Shown here: positions 15,392 through 24,294 of the stretch, one piece after another
Position numbering within the stretch: the first letter of the stretch is position 1
Layout: each line of letters begins with the position of its first letter
From: CAYRPN01 sp964426135
Lineage (GTDB): Bacteria > Planctomycetota > Phycisphaerae > Phycisphaerales > Phycisphaeraceae
Length of the DNA: 64,000 nucleotides
Reading direction: 5' to 3'
Assembly: GCA_964426135.1 (NCBI GenBank)
Contig: CAYRPN010000002.1
Span: 147,406 to 211,405 of the forward strand
The notes under the pieces: model-generated
Told to the model about the DNA's origin: nothing
Databases searched by the model: none
What the model saw: the letters and a program-made list of their open reading frames with translations, nothing else
Program-made: the position numbers and the translations under genes

Positions 15392-16282
15392 ATGCAGAGA
15401 CTGACCTGGGGCTTGGCCGTCGGGTGTTTCGCGTGGGCGATCGGTTGCCAGTCCGCGCCTCCGCCTCCGCCGGCGGCGCAGAAGAACATCGATCTGCTGG
15501 GTGACCTCGCCAAGCGACCTGGCGCCAGCGGCCTTGCCACGCCCGACACGGGGCCCGGCGGCGATGCCGCGACACTGTTCATCAACTCGATCGGCATACG
15601 CATGATGCCGATCGAGCCGGGGGCGTTCCAGATGGGCAGCAAGATCGGCGAAGCGGGCCGACAGGAAGATGAGGCACGCCACGAAGTGCGCCTCTCGCGT
15701 CGGTACCACATCAGCACGACGGAAATCACGCAATCGCAATGGGAGAAGCTGATGGGATCGAGGCCCTGGCGCCGGCAGAAGCAGACGGTCGAAGGCCGCG
15801 ATCAGCCTGCAAGTTTTGTGACCTACCACGACGCAATGACTTTCTGCAAACTTCTGAGCACGCGCGAGAGCGGTGATTATCGTCTGCCTACCGAGGCGGA
15901 ATGGGAGTATGCCTGCCGCGCCGGGATCGACGCCATGTACGGCTTTGCCAACGGCGCCGGCGGCAACAAGCTCAACGATTTCGCATGGACGGCGGACAAC
16001 GTCACCGAGGACCACGCCCAGCCCGTCGCCAGAAAACTCCCCAACGCGTGGGGGTTGTACGACATGCACGGCAATGTCGCCGAATGGTGCCTGGACCACT
16101 ACGGCAGCTATCCACGCGGCAATGTGATTGATCCCGCCGGTCCCGCCACTGGCCAGTTCCGAGTGGTGCGCGGCGGCGGTTTCGACAGCATGCCCGGTTT
16201 CTGCCGCGCCGCCTATCGCACCGGGATGGATGCGCAGACAAGCGCCGCCGGCCTGGGCTTCCGTATCGTGCTGATCAAGTAG
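15392..16282 (+). CDS. SUMF1/formylglycine-generating-enzyme-like lipoprotein
   Basis: 296 aa from ATG 15392 with GGAGG 5 nt upstream. The lipobox AIGC gives a predicted lipidated Cys19, followed by a proline stretch. The catalytic-type domain (residues about 60-296) has the FGE/SUMF1 pattern: MMPIEPGAFQMGS, TTEITQSQWEKLMG, RLPTEAEWEYACRAG, WGLYDMHGNVAEWCLD, and RGGGFDS ... GFRIV. The paired copper-binding cysteines of true formylglycine-generating enzymes are not evident, so activity on sulfatases is unproven; many such proteins only bind or regulate. Confidence 0.88.
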   Translation: MQRLTWGLAVGCFAWAIGCQSAPPPPPAAQKNIDLLGDLAKRPGASGLATPDTGPGGDAATLFINSIGIRMMPIEPGAFQMGSKIGEAGRQEDEARHEVRLSRRYHISTTEITQSQWEKLMGSRPWRRQKQTVEGRDQPASFVTYHDAMTFCKLLSTRESGDYRLPTEAEWEYACRAGIDAMYGFANGAGGNKLNDFAWTADNVTEDHAQPVARKLPNAWGLYDMHGNVAEWCLDHYGSYPRGNVIDPAGPATGQFRVVRGGGFDSMPGFCRAAYRTGMDAQTSAAGLGFRIVLIK

Positions 16283-16336
16283 TCACGTCGCTTGGAGCCG
16301 CGCACGATCTGGATGGGACCGCGGCGGATGAATCTC

Positions 16337-16392
16337 GCGCAAAGGCGCAAAGGGGCAAACGGGCAAAGGGGCAAACGGGCAAAGGGGCACGA
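16337..16392. repeat. Period-8 tandem repeat (GGGCAAAC/G units)
   Basis: Seven 8-bp units run in tandem, beginning GCGCAAAG GCGCAAAG and then alternating GGGCAAAC and GGGCAAAG. It sits downstream of the SUMF1 gene, beside a MITE-like element. Confidence 0.85.
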
Positions 16393-16418
16393 AGAAGAAT
16401 GCCTTCTTCGCGTGCTTT

Positions 16419-16614
16419 GGATCGTGACCGAAATAACTTCCCGATCTGCACGGATCGAACTCCCCTCCCTTCAAGGGAGGGGCAGGGGGAGGGTCGGGCA
16501 AACAGCCTGATTTCACGCACAATCAAGCAGTGCGCCCGACCCTCCCCTAACCCCTCCCTAAGACGGAGGGGAATCGGAAACGGCTAAGTCGGGAGGTTGT
16601 TTCGGTCACAATCC
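16419..16614. mobile_element. MITE-like element A, 196 bp
   Basis: Starts GGATCGTGACCGAAATAACTTC and ends in its near inverse, finishing TTTCGGTCACAATCC. The core is a second palindrome of G/C runs (GGGAGGGGCAGGGGGAGGG ... CCCTCCCCTAACCCCTCCC) around a GCCTGATTTCA-type centre. There is no open frame. The right end touches the stop codon of the FHA gene. Element B (19282-19473) is a close copy. Confidence 0.85.
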
Positions 16615-18915
16615 TTAGTGCGAACCGCGGCGGCGCGAACGGGCCTTGGGGCGATCTTCACCTGGCGCATCGGTCGTGGCGGCGGACGGCAAGGTGTCGT
16701 CCTGTGCAGCCGAACGCTGCGCGATCTCCGCAACGCTTGAGGCGTTGGCGAGGGAGTGGGCCGGCACTGCGGCAGCCCCTGCGGCGACCGGGGCGGTGCC
16801 TGAAGGATGTGCCAGTCCCGCGGTGTCAGGATCGGAAAGGTCGCTGAACAGGGCGCCGACACTGGCATCGAGCGTCTCGTGCGTGTGATCGCCGTTGGCG
16901 CGCTGGTGGAACAGGTTCGCCAGTTGCAGCACGTGCTTGTCGCGTGGAAATTGCCGCAGCAGCGACTCGAGCAGAGCGCCCGCCTCGTCGTGTCGTGCGG
17001 TGAACTCCAGCAGCATGACCAGCATCTCCAGCGAGCGCGGGTCCGTGGGCAGTTCGTCCTGCAGTCCGCGGAGCATGGCCTCCGCCTCGGCGAAATCTCG
17101 CGCGGCGATCCGTTCAGCCGCTGCATTGACGCGGTCGCAGCGGGTGGACGCCAAGGGAACCGGCGCCGGTTCCGGCGCTGTGCCGAGGTCGAGCGGCTGC
17201 GACAGCTCGCGCTCCAGTCCTTGAAGATCCAGAACGCCCAGGGCCGCGGCGGCGGTGATGTCCTGGTCATCGTCGTCAGACCAGTGGTCGTCATCGTCCC
17301 AGTAAAGCCTGGCGCGGGCATCGGCATCCAGCGTGGTGTCGGGCGGATCGGTGATCGCGGAAAGGCCGATCAGGTCGTCGTCTTCGCCCGGCTCCACGTC
17401 CCATCCCTGGCTCTCAACAACCTGGACCTGCGCCTCGACAGCGGCGAACCATTCACTGGCCGCCTGCTCGCCGCCACGGACAGGCTCCGCGGCGCTGACT
17501 TCCTCTGGCTTGCCGGCGCCGGCGATCTCCGTCGACGCTTGAATCGGTGCCGCGCCGATCTGGGCCACCGCTGCCGGTGAAGCGGAATCCACAACTGCCT
17601 CGGCAAGAGGCGCAACAGTTTCGGCAGGCGGCGCGACAAGCATCGGGTCAGAATGAGCCGCCTCGCGCTGCGCGATGTTGGCACTTTCATTCGCAGACCC
17701 GGTGGGCTCAACAGGTGCAGACAAGGGGGCCGCAATGGATGTGCGGGATATCTGCTCCTCATCAACCGACACAAGATCGACTGGCGACGGTTCCGATGCG
17801 ACTTCCACCGCTGGTGCTTCCGCCGCAGCTTCACTCGCCGCCGCGTTGATGCTTTCGCTTGCTGACGTGGTCGCGGGGTGGATGTCATCGCCCACCGACG
17901 CATCATCGAAAAGAACCTCATCCTGGAGGGTGGACTCGTCGTGGTAGTAGTCACCGATGCTCTGCGTCAGTTCCTGGAGTGCGGGCAACTGCATGGCAAC
18001 TTCAACGGCTGGAGCCGTCAGCATCTGCTCGGACGCAGCGACCGGCGGAAGCGCGTAACTGTCGAGCGAAAGAAAAGCCGGCTCCGCCGAATCAACTGGT
18101 GGCTCAACAACTGACGTGAACAAAGCTTGCGGCGTTGTCTCGGCAGCAGCAAGTGCCGGTGGCTCGGGCGAAAGGTCGGCGGGGGAGATCGCTTCCTGCT
18201 GTTTGTCGATATCCGGCGTTGCGGGGGCCGCGAAATGTGCCGTGGGCACATCGACGGGCGATGGAACGTGAGCGACTGCTTCGGTGAACTGCTGGACGGA
18301 TGGAGGTTCATCGCGCAGATCGGTTGACTCGTTCGGCTCGCGAACAGAATGCGCCACCTGTGATGCCGGCGCGGCAACCTGAACGGGTGCGTCGGCGGGA
18401 TCGGCGGGCGCGCTCTGTTCGAAAGGAGCGACGATCGAACTGCCGGAAACTTCCAGGTTCGCTTTCGCGGCGGGCGGGTCTTCAAGGCGATCCTCGGACG
18501 GCGGTTCAGCAGGGCGGGAGCCGACGCGCGGCAACTGCGCCATGGCAATCGGTTCGTCGTCATCTTCGATTCGAGTATCCGGCCCATCGGCGCTGCTGAC
18601 GGGGGACATCTTGTCAGCAGGATCGGGGACGACGTGAAACTCCAGGACGGTGAGTCCCGTGGCGATGAGGTCGCCCTCTCGAAGGGCCTGCGTGCGCAGG
18701 AGGCGTTCGCCGTTGAGCTTGGTGCCGTTGCGTGAACCCAGGTCGCGGACATACCACCGCCCGTCGACTTCCTTGAGGCGCGCGTGATAGCGCGAGATCA
18801 TGATGTCAGACAGCTTCAAATCGACGCTGTTGCGGCCGATAATCACGCTGTTCTTGGCACGCAGCTCGAACTTCACTCCCCGGTCAGGTCCTTTGGCGAC
18901 CGTCAAAACAAGCAA
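16615..18915 (-). CDS. FHA-domain protein with acidic linker and TPR-like end
   Basis: The start is TTG 18915, which has AGGGAG 8 nt upstream and leads straight into LLVLTVAKGPDRGVKFEL. Residues 1-100 are a forkhead-associated domain, a phosphothreonine-binding fold, with GR-N (IIGRNSVDLKLSD), SRYHARL and GSRNGTKLNG. Residues about 110-620 are low-complexity, rich in Ala, Pro, Glu and Ser, probably disordered. Residues about 625-710 look like tetratricopeptide helices (AAERIAARDFAEAEAMLRGL), and the tail is basic (RRRGSH). It likely acts in Ser/Thr kinase signalling as a scaffold. Kinase partners are not in the window. Confidence 0.85.
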   Translation of the reverse strand: MLVLTVAKGPDRGVKFELRAKNSVIIGRNSVDLKLSDIMISRYHARLKEVDGRWYVRDLGSRNGTKLNGERLLRTQALREGDLIATGLTVLEFHVVPDPADKMSPVSSADGPDTRIEDDDEPIAMAQLPRVGSRPAEPPSEDRLEDPPAAKANLEVSGSSIVAPFEQSAPADPADAPVQVAAPASQVAHSVREPNESTDLRDEPPSVQQFTEAVAHVPSPVDVPTAHFAAPATPDIDKQQEAISPADLSPEPPALAAAETTPQALFTSVVEPPVDSAEPAFLSLDSYALPPVAASEQMLTAPAVEVAMQLPALQELTQSIGDYYHDESTLQDEVLFDDASVGDDIHPATTSASESINAAASEAAAEAPAVEVASEPSPVDLVSVDEEQISRTSIAAPLSAPVEPTGSANESANIAQREAAHSDPMLVAPPAETVAPLAEAVVDSASPAAVAQIGAAPIQASTEIAGAGKPEEVSAAEPVRGGEQAASEWFAAVEAQVQVVESQGWDVEPGEDDDLIGLSAITDPPDTTLDADARARLYWDDDDHWSDDDDQDITAAAALGVLDLQGLERELSQPLDLGTAPEPAPVPLASTRCDRVNAAAERIAARDFAEAEAMLRGLQDELPTDPRSLEMLVMLLEFTARHDEAGALLESLLRQFPRDKHVLQLANLFHQRANGDHTHETLDASVGALFSDLSDPDTAGLAHPSGTAPVAAGAAAVPAHSLANASSVAEIAQRSAAQDDTLPSAATTDAPGEDRPKARSRRRGSH

Positions 18916-19281
18916 TGGGGGACTCCCTGTGTCAGGCAATCGAAAAATCGGAACACACGGAAATCTTTCGCCCAATCCCGCCGACTAAGGCTAACGCCGA
19001 TCTGGCGCTTCGTCAACGAACGATGCCGATTCTTTCGCGTCTTTTCAGCAATTCGTCGAGGTGGCCGCCAATGTTGGAAATGGCGACGGCGATGTGGAGC
19101 ACGCCTGCTCAATTCCTTGCTGCGGTGAGATGAAGGCGATGGAAGCTCCGTCGGTTCGCGATTTCAACGGTTGCAGAGAATGAGCGCCGATGTTTTTCGA
19201 GTGCGAGTTCGCATCCATCGATCGATGAGAAATGGGGTGGACAGGCCGGAACAGCTTCGCGCCCTGCCTAAGGAATGGAAT
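18916..19281. other. Intergenic, no gene seen
   Basis: The interval upstream of the FHA gene, up to MITE-like element B, has no reading frame with a credible start and protein character. It must hold the FHA promoter on the minus strand, but no clear hexamers stand out. Confidence 0.4.
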
Positions 19282-19473
19282 GGAATCGAAATAACTTCCC
19301 GATTTGCACGGATCGAACTCCCCTCCCTTTTAGGGAGGGGCAGGGGGAGGGTCGGGCAAACAGCCTGATTTCATGCACAATCACGCAGTGCGCCCCGACC
19401 CTCCCCTAACCCCTCCCTATGAGGGAGGGGAATCGGAGACAGCCAAGTCGGGAAGTTATTTCGGTCACGATCC
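19282..19473. mobile_element. MITE-like element B, 192 bp
   Basis: Same structure and core as element A: GGAATCGAAATAACTTCCCG at the left, GAAGTTATTTCGGTCACGATCC at the right in inverse orientation, and the same G/C-run palindrome between. CCTAAG flanks both ends (19267-19272 and 19472-19477), a possible target-site duplication or extended terminus. Confidence 0.87.
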
Positions 19474-19480
19474 TAAGCGC

Positions 19481-19930
19481 TCAATGATCCAGCAGTTTCT
19501 CGAAGATGACGAGATTCTCCCCGCGATCCGGATCCCAGCGGATGCCGACGATGTCGTACATGTGGCCGATCGCCAGGTGCAGCAGGGAGCGGTGCTGGTT
19601 GTGGCACTCCACGCGCACCGCGGTGTATTCGTTCTCCCTGGCCCACGCCTGCGCGGCTTCGAAAAGCTGCGACGCGATGCCTTGCCTGCGGAAATCCGGC
19701 AGCACGCCGACGAGCCAGACGAAGAACACCGTGGGCTTCAGCTCGAAGCCGATGAGAAATCCCACCGCCCGGCTATCGACCGATGCGACGAGGATCACGG
19801 AGTTGTACCGGCCCTTGAACCGACGCTTGAAGAACTCCACATCGCGCGCGGGCTTGAAGACCTGGCTGTACATCTGTGCAACCAGCTCAAGCTCGTCGTT
19901 ACCCACGATGTCGATTTTTGCGTTGGCCAT
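19481..19930 (-). CDS. GNAT family N-acetyltransferase
   Basis: 149-aa acetyl-CoA-dependent acyltransferase. The acetyl-CoA pyrophosphate loop is RRQGIAS (Q/RxxGxG/A type) after strand VWLVGVLPDF, and AQAWARENEYTAVRVECHN follows as the usual alpha3-beta5 unit. It starts MANAKIDIVGNDELELVAQMY. Substrate cannot be deduced. Its stop lies next to MITE-like element B and its upstream region contains the TAACGG repeats. Confidence 0.87.
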   Translation of the reverse strand: MANAKIDIVGNDELELVAQMYSQVFKPARDVEFFKRRFKGRYNSVILVASVDSRAVGFLIGFELKPTVFFVWLVGVLPDFRRQGIASQLFEAAQAWARENEYTAVRVECHNQHRSLLHLAIGHMYDIVGIRWDPDRGENLVIFEKLLDH

Positions 19931-19948
19931 GGCGGGAGCCGCGGAGGA

Positions 19949-20112
19949 AGCCGTTAGCTATTAGCTATTAGCCGGTAGCCGTTAGCTTCAATACAGGAAC
20001 CGGAGAATCAGATCCCGGACATTAGAGGGCGAGTCATGGAAAGTCCTAGCCTTGCGGCTCATAGCTAACGGCTAACGGCTCTCGGCTAACGGCTAACGGC
20101 TAACGGCTAAAG
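19949..20112. repeat. Inverted clusters of TAACGG/CCGTTA tandem units
   Basis: The left cluster (19949-19988) has AGCCGTTAGCTATTAGC units; the right cluster (20060-20112) has seven or so GGCTAAC units on the opposite strand. They can pair over a 70-bp spacer between the GNAT and EF-P genes. Spacing is too regular and units too short for CRISPR. Confidence 0.85.
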
Positions 20113-20134
20113 GCTCGCGGCTTTCCCTCCCGCC

Positions 20135-20689
20135 TCATGCCCTGGACAGATACGAGCCATCGTCCGTCTTGATGCGGATTGTTTCGCCGATGTCGATGAA
20201 GCCGGGCACGCGCGTCTTCAGGCCCGTCTCCATCGTCGCTTCCTTCAGTTGGTTCGTCGCTGTGGCGCCCTTGATGCCGGGCGGCGTGTCTTTCACCAAG
20301 AGGTCCACCGTCTTGGGCAGTTCGATCGTCACCGGCTTTTCCTCGGCCCACATCACCGTCACCTGCGTGTTGGGCTTGAGGAACAGCATCGAATCGCCCA
20401 CCAGCTCCGGGTCCAGGTTGAACTGGTCGTAACTCTCCGTGTCCATGAAGACAGGCCCGCTGCTGTCGGTGTAAAGATATTCCGCGGTGCGGCGATCCAG
20501 GTCCACCTGGTCGACATCTTCGCCGCTGCCCAGGCGCTTCTCGAGAAGAGCGCCGTCGCTGACGCGCTTGATCTTCACCTGCACGAAAGCGCGGAGGTTG
20601 CCGGGCGTGCGGTGTTCAACCTTGGTGATCGCGTAGAGTTGGCCATCCATGCGGAGTGCCATGCCGGGTCGTAAGTCGTTCGATTTCAC
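20135..20689 (-). CDS. efp: Elongation factor P with Asn at the loop tip
   Basis: EF-P enters the ribosomal E site and relieves stalling at polyproline. The 184-aa length and three-domain pattern fit: KSNDLRPGMALRMDGQLY, VKIKRV, SYDQFNLDPELVGDSMLFL, VTVMWAEEKPVTIELPKTV, and the end GIKGATATNQLKEATMETGLKTRVPGFI with GETIRI. GTG 20689 has GGAG upstream. At the tip of domain I the usual PGKG is TPGNLR, so the Lys that receives beta-lysyl, 5-aminopentanol or similar groups aligns with Asn31. It may work unmodified or be a divergent paralogue. No epmA, epmB or earP is nearby. Confidence 0.93.
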   Translation of the reverse strand: MKSNDLRPGMALRMDGQLYAITKVEHRTPGNLRAFVQVKIKRVSDGALLEKRLGSGEDVDQVDLDRRTAEYLYTDSSGPVFMDTESYDQFNLDPELVGDSMLFLKPNTQVTVMWAEEKPVTIELPKTVDLLVKDTPPGIKGATATNQLKEATMETGLKTRVPGFIDIGETIRIKTDDGSYLSRA

Positions 20690-20928
20690 AATAAGGCTCC
20701 GTGCGTACGAGGGATCGGGTCGAAGATGGTAGCAGAATTTGTTGAAGGCGGGAAACAGGTGTCGACGAGACTCGGCGTCCGATGTGCCGAAAGGGCCGGG
20801 GCTTGGCGCTCTTTCCCATCCAGCCGGATTCTGAGTCAACGCGAAATCCATGGGCATCTCAGCGGTGTGGCCTTGAATTGGCAACCGGCTTCGCCGGGGT
20901 TGATGGCGCGGCGCGACGACTCGGCGTC
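20690..20928. other. Spacer between XylR gene and efp, no gene
   Basis: No coding frame is credible here. It must contain the efp promoter on the minus strand or be part of a joint transcript with the regulator gene. Confidence 0.35.
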
Positions 20929-22146
20929 TCATGCCGACGCTCGGCTGCGTTGCGCTCCTTCCGATTGCCTGCGATAGTGCCCCGGCGTCGCCCCCGTTTT
21001 CAGCTTGAACATCTTGCACAGCGATTCCTGGTGCAGGAAGCCCGACAGGTCCGCGATCTTCGAAAGCGGGAAGTCCGTGCCGCGCAGCAGTTCCATCGCC
21101 CGTTCGATGCGGATGCGCAGGATCTCCGTCTTGGGCGTGGTGCGCAACACTTCGAGAAAGCGCCGCTCCAGCGTGCTGCGGGAAATTCCCGCGTGCCGCG
21201 TCACCGCGTTCACGTTGATGCCGTCGCAGGCAAACTGCCGGATGTAGCGCACGGCGGCGGCGAGCTTGCGATCTGCGATGGCGACGACATCCGTCGACTG
21301 CCGGGCCACCACGCCCACCGGTTCAATGAAAACCTTTCTCTGGTCGTTGCCTCGACGCAGCGCCGCCGAGACCGCGCCGCTTTCCATCAGTTTGTCCAGC
21401 AGCGCGGCAGACTCGTAACCGATGCGCTCAGTGTCAGGTTCGACGCTGGTGAGCGGGGGATCGGAGAGGTCGCAGATCAGTTCATCGTTGTCCACGCCGA
21501 TCACCGCCACATCGTCAGGCACGGCGATGCCCTGGTCGCGGCAGGCGTTGATGAGTTGCTGCCCGCGCACGTCGTTGCAGGTGAGGACGCCGATCGGCTT
21601 GGGCAACGAACGCACCCACTCCGCCAGTGTGCCTTCGTACATCATGCCCCGACCTTCGATCTCCGCGGTGACCTGCTTCACCCCGCGCGGCGCCTGGTAG
21701 CACCACGACTCCAGTCTCCGCGCTTCGATCAGCTCTTGAAAGTACTGCATGCGCCGCATGGAGAAGTTCGCGCCCTGGTAGCCGCAGAACGCCACGCGCT
21801 GAAAGCCGCGCTCTTCAAGATGCTTCACCGCCTGGCGGGTGACGGCACGGTCATCGGTTTCGATGAGCGGGATGCCGGGCAGGTCGTGCATGCCGCGCAG
21901 ATCGACGACGGGGATGCGGGTTCGCCGCAGGGCGCGCACGAGTTGGGGATGCTCGATGCGTGCGATGATGCCGTCGCCTTTCCAGCCTTTGAGCCAGGAC
22001 GGCGGGCCTTCGCTCATGCCGCGTTCCTGGTGATAGATGGACCAGGGGCGGTGGGTGCGGATGTAGGCGGCGATGCCGCGCAGCAGCCCGCGCCCGTAGG
22101 CGCGGGAGGATTCGATGAGCAGAGCGACGCGAGGGCGGGAATCCAT
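20929..22146 (-). CDS. XylR-type transcription regulator (LacI-like sensor, AraC HTH)
   Basis: 405 aa. Residues about 5-275 are a periplasmic-binding-protein-like sensor as in LacI/GalR: RVALLIESSRAYGRGLLRGIAAY, GVLTCNDVRGQQLINACRD, IGVDNDELICDLSDPPLTSVEPD. Residues about 300-395 are an AraC/XylS double helix-turn-helix: HAGISRSTLERRFLEV, then ADLSGFLHQESLCKMFKLKTGATPGHYRR. This architecture is that of E. coli XylR. It is divergent from the PEP-CTERM gene at 22483 across 336 bp, which suggests it controls that gene, with a sugar ligand unknown. Confidence 0.93.
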   Translation of the reverse strand: MDSRPRVALLIESSRAYGRGLLRGIAAYIRTHRPWSIYHQERGMSEGPPSWLKGWKGDGIIARIEHPQLVRALRRTRIPVVDLRGMHDLPGIPLIETDDRAVTRQAVKHLEERGFQRVAFCGYQGANFSMRRMQYFQELIEARRLESWCYQAPRGVKQVTAEIEGRGMMYEGTLAEWVRSLPKPIGVLTCNDVRGQQLINACRDQGIAVPDDVAVIGVDNDELICDLSDPPLTSVEPDTERIGYESAALLDKLMESGAVSAALRRGNDQRKVFIEPVGVVARQSTDVVAIADRKLAAAVRYIRQFACDGINVNAVTRHAGISRSTLERRFLEVLRTTPKTEILRIRIERAMELLRGTDFPLSKIADLSGFLHQESLCKMFKLKTGATPGHYRRQSEGAQRSRASA

Positions 22147-22385
22147 GGCGAAGAAAGTGGAACCATGAAGGCTGGATTGCAGGCGGCGGTCGGCATCGAG
22201 GTCCCGGCGGCGCCGATTCTAGCGGGACTGACGCAGACCGCCAATCACAATTGACTGTACGCCCCAAGAGTCGCCGCCTGCCGAGAGGCGTGAAATGCAG
22301 CCAAATGTTGCATATTGAAACGACCATCACTGGTCCGTCGCGCTGACGCAAAAAGCTAATGCTCTGCGGCAAATCACCATTGTGT

Positions 22386-22420
22386 CTTGACAATTCCGAT
22401 GTATGCTGTTCAGTGTCAAG
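22386..22420. promoter_or_regulatory. Dyad CTTGACA-N21-TGTCAAG in divergent spacer
   Basis: A perfect 7-bp inverted repeat lies between the XylR gene and the PEP-CTERM gene, about 60 bp before the latter. The left arm contains TTGACA, which could also be a -35 box. A regulator site is plausible; direct proof is lacking. Confidence 0.4.
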
Positions 22421-22482
22421 TACTCGGCGATGTGCCGGGTTCCGGTTGTCCGACGCTGGTTTCCACTAACGGAGCAAGGAAC

Positions 22483-24021
22483 ATGAAGGCCACGAAACTG
22501 ATGATCGCTTTGGCGAGTGTCGCCATGTTGAGTTCCGCCGCGCTGGGCGTGGTGAGCGCCCCGACCGATCTGCCCGGTGTGCGCCTCTGGCTCGATGCCC
22601 ACGACGTCGACGGCGACGGCACTTCAGAGGGAGCAGGCGAAACCTACTCGACCACCTGGGCGGACAAGTCCGGCCTGTCCAACAACTTCGTCCAAGGCAC
22701 CGCCGGCAATCTGCCGACGCGCACGCTCGGCGGGCTGGGCGGCAAGGACATCCTTACCTTCGACGGCGCCAACGATCACTTCGTCGGCGTCAACGGCGCG
22801 GTCCTGGCCGCCGGCGACGACACTTACACCTACTTTGCCGTCTTCCGCAGCAACACCGCCGCAGGTGCTCATTCCGTCTACGAGCAGGCGGGTGCCGGCG
22901 GCGGCGCCCGATCGGCGCTGCTCCAGGTCAATGGCGCGTACGGCTTCAACGGCGAAAGCAACGACCGCCACGACCTGGTGCCGATTAGCGCGAACAGCTG
23001 GCATGTCACGGCCATGTCCGTGGACAATGCCCTGAACCCCAACAACATCAAGATCACCGACAACGGCGCTTTCTTTCAAGGCACCACCGGCAACCCCGCG
23101 GCACTCAACGTCGGCACCACCAGCACCAACGTCGGACGCAAGGCGAACAATGCCGAGTTCATGAGCGGCAACATCGCCGAGATCATCGTCTACGACCGCG
23201 TGCTGACCACGACCGAGCAGGCGGATGTGAGCGCTTATCTCAACAGCAAGTGGGGCGTCACCGGCATCGGCTCACTTGCCCACCGCTGGTCGTTCAACGA
23301 CGGCACCGCCAATGACTCGATCGGCACGGCGCACGGCACGCTGAACAACGGCGCGAGTGTCGCCGGCGGCCAACTGAGCCTTGATGGCATCAATGACTTC
23401 GTCCGCACCGCGCCGATCAACAACGCGATCGCAAGCAAGACCATGGTGGCCTGGCTGTCGCTGAACAATCTCACGCAGCAGTCCGGCGGCGTGCTGACGC
23501 TGGAGAACCCCACGGGCAGCGATGTGTTCGACTCGATCGTTTACGGCGAAGCCGCCGCCAACCGCTGGATGAACGGCAGCGACTTCTTCAATCGCACGCA
23601 GGCCGCCGGATCGCAGGCCTCGAACGCCGCCGAATCGAGCCTCAGCGAGATCATGATGGCGATCGTCTATCAGCCCAACGGCACCATTGAGATTTATCGC
23701 GACGGGTCGCTCTACGCGTCGTACGTCACAGGCGTTCCCATCAACTATCCGGGCGGCATCGCCAACGTGCTGATGGGCCTGCGCCACGACGATATCTCCG
23801 GCGGCACCGGCACGACGACTGGCAATGACCAGTTCTGGGCGGGCCTGATCAACGAAGCCCGCATCTACAGCAGCGCCCTGAGCAGCGCGGAGATCGGCGA
23901 CCTGTTCCGCTTCGGCCCGAATAACACGGGCTTGGGCGCGGCAGTCCCCGAACCGGCGTCGCTGAGCCTGCTCGCCCTGGGCCTGGCGGGCCTGGCGCGT
24001 CGCCGCCGCAGTCGGCAGTAA
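22483..24021 (+). CDS. PEP-CTERM surface protein with two LamG-like domains
   Basis: 512 aa, exported by a signal peptide (MKATKLMIALASVAMLSSAALG). Domain 1 (about 25-260) and domain 2 (about 265-475) are concanavalin/LamG-type sandwiches, each with a FDG.ND or LDG.ND strand and ending in ARIYSSALSSAEI or EIIVYDRVLTTTEQADV. The C-terminus has VPEPASLSLLALGLAGL followed by RRRRSRQ, the PEP-CTERM sorting signal processed by an exosortase at the cell envelope. No exosortase gene is in the window. ATG 22483 has AAGGA upstream. Likely carbohydrate-binding. Confidence 0.92.
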   Translation: MKATKLMIALASVAMLSSAALGVVSAPTDLPGVRLWLDAHDVDGDGTSEGAGETYSTTWADKSGLSNNFVQGTAGNLPTRTLGGLGGKDILTFDGANDHFVGVNGAVLAAGDDTYTYFAVFRSNTAAGAHSVYEQAGAGGGARSALLQVNGAYGFNGESNDRHDLVPISANSWHVTAMSVDNALNPNNIKITDNGAFFQGTTGNPAALNVGTTSTNVGRKANNAEFMSGNIAEIIVYDRVLTTTEQADVSAYLNSKWGVTGIGSLAHRWSFNDGTANDSIGTAHGTLNNGASVAGGQLSLDGINDFVRTAPINNAIASKTMVAWLSLNNLTQQSGGVLTLENPTGSDVFDSIVYGEAAANRWMNGSDFFNRTQAAGSQASNAAESSLSEIMMAIVYQPNGTIEIYRDGSLYASYVTGVPINYPGGIANVLMGLRHDDISGGTGTTTGNDQFWAGLINEARIYSSALSSAEIGDLFRFGPNNTGLGAAVPEPASLSLLALGLAGLARRRRSRQ

Positions 24022-24087
24022 GCAGACAACCATTCCGCGGCGGCGACAGACATGTCGCCGCTGCGATTCCCGTAGACGGGGTCAATT

Positions 24088-24213
24088 AGGAGCGGGACCG
24101 AAATAACTTCCCCATTTAGCCGGCGGGCTTGCCCGCCGAGACGCCCTCGGCGGGCAAGCCCGCCGGCTAAATGGGGGACCGCCAAATCGCGAAGTTATTT
24201 CGGTCTCGTTCCT
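24088..24213. mobile_element. MITE-like element C with REP-pair core
   Basis: AGGAGCGGGACCGAAATAAC at the left and its inverse at the right enclose a 60-bp perfect palindrome, CATTTAGCCGGCGGGCTTGC and complement (24113-24173). The ends match elements A and B; the core is completely different. Element D at 53546-53671 has the same core. Confidence 0.87.
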
Positions 24214-24294
24214 CAGCAGGCCCCGCCATCGGTGTTCAGTCAATGCGAGGGGCGGGACGAAGAGCGTTTGCGACGCCTGGCACGGAGGTTTTCG

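Noticed and set aside
15308..16099. Extension of the DUF1080 gene to 600 aa
   Set aside because: The extra N-terminus is antisense to the SUMF1 lipoprotein; a signal peptide and ribosome binding site fix the start at 15307.
19949..20112. CRISPR-like array
   Set aside because: Units are 6-10 bp with no spacers and there are no cas genes; it is a simple tandem repeat in two orientations.
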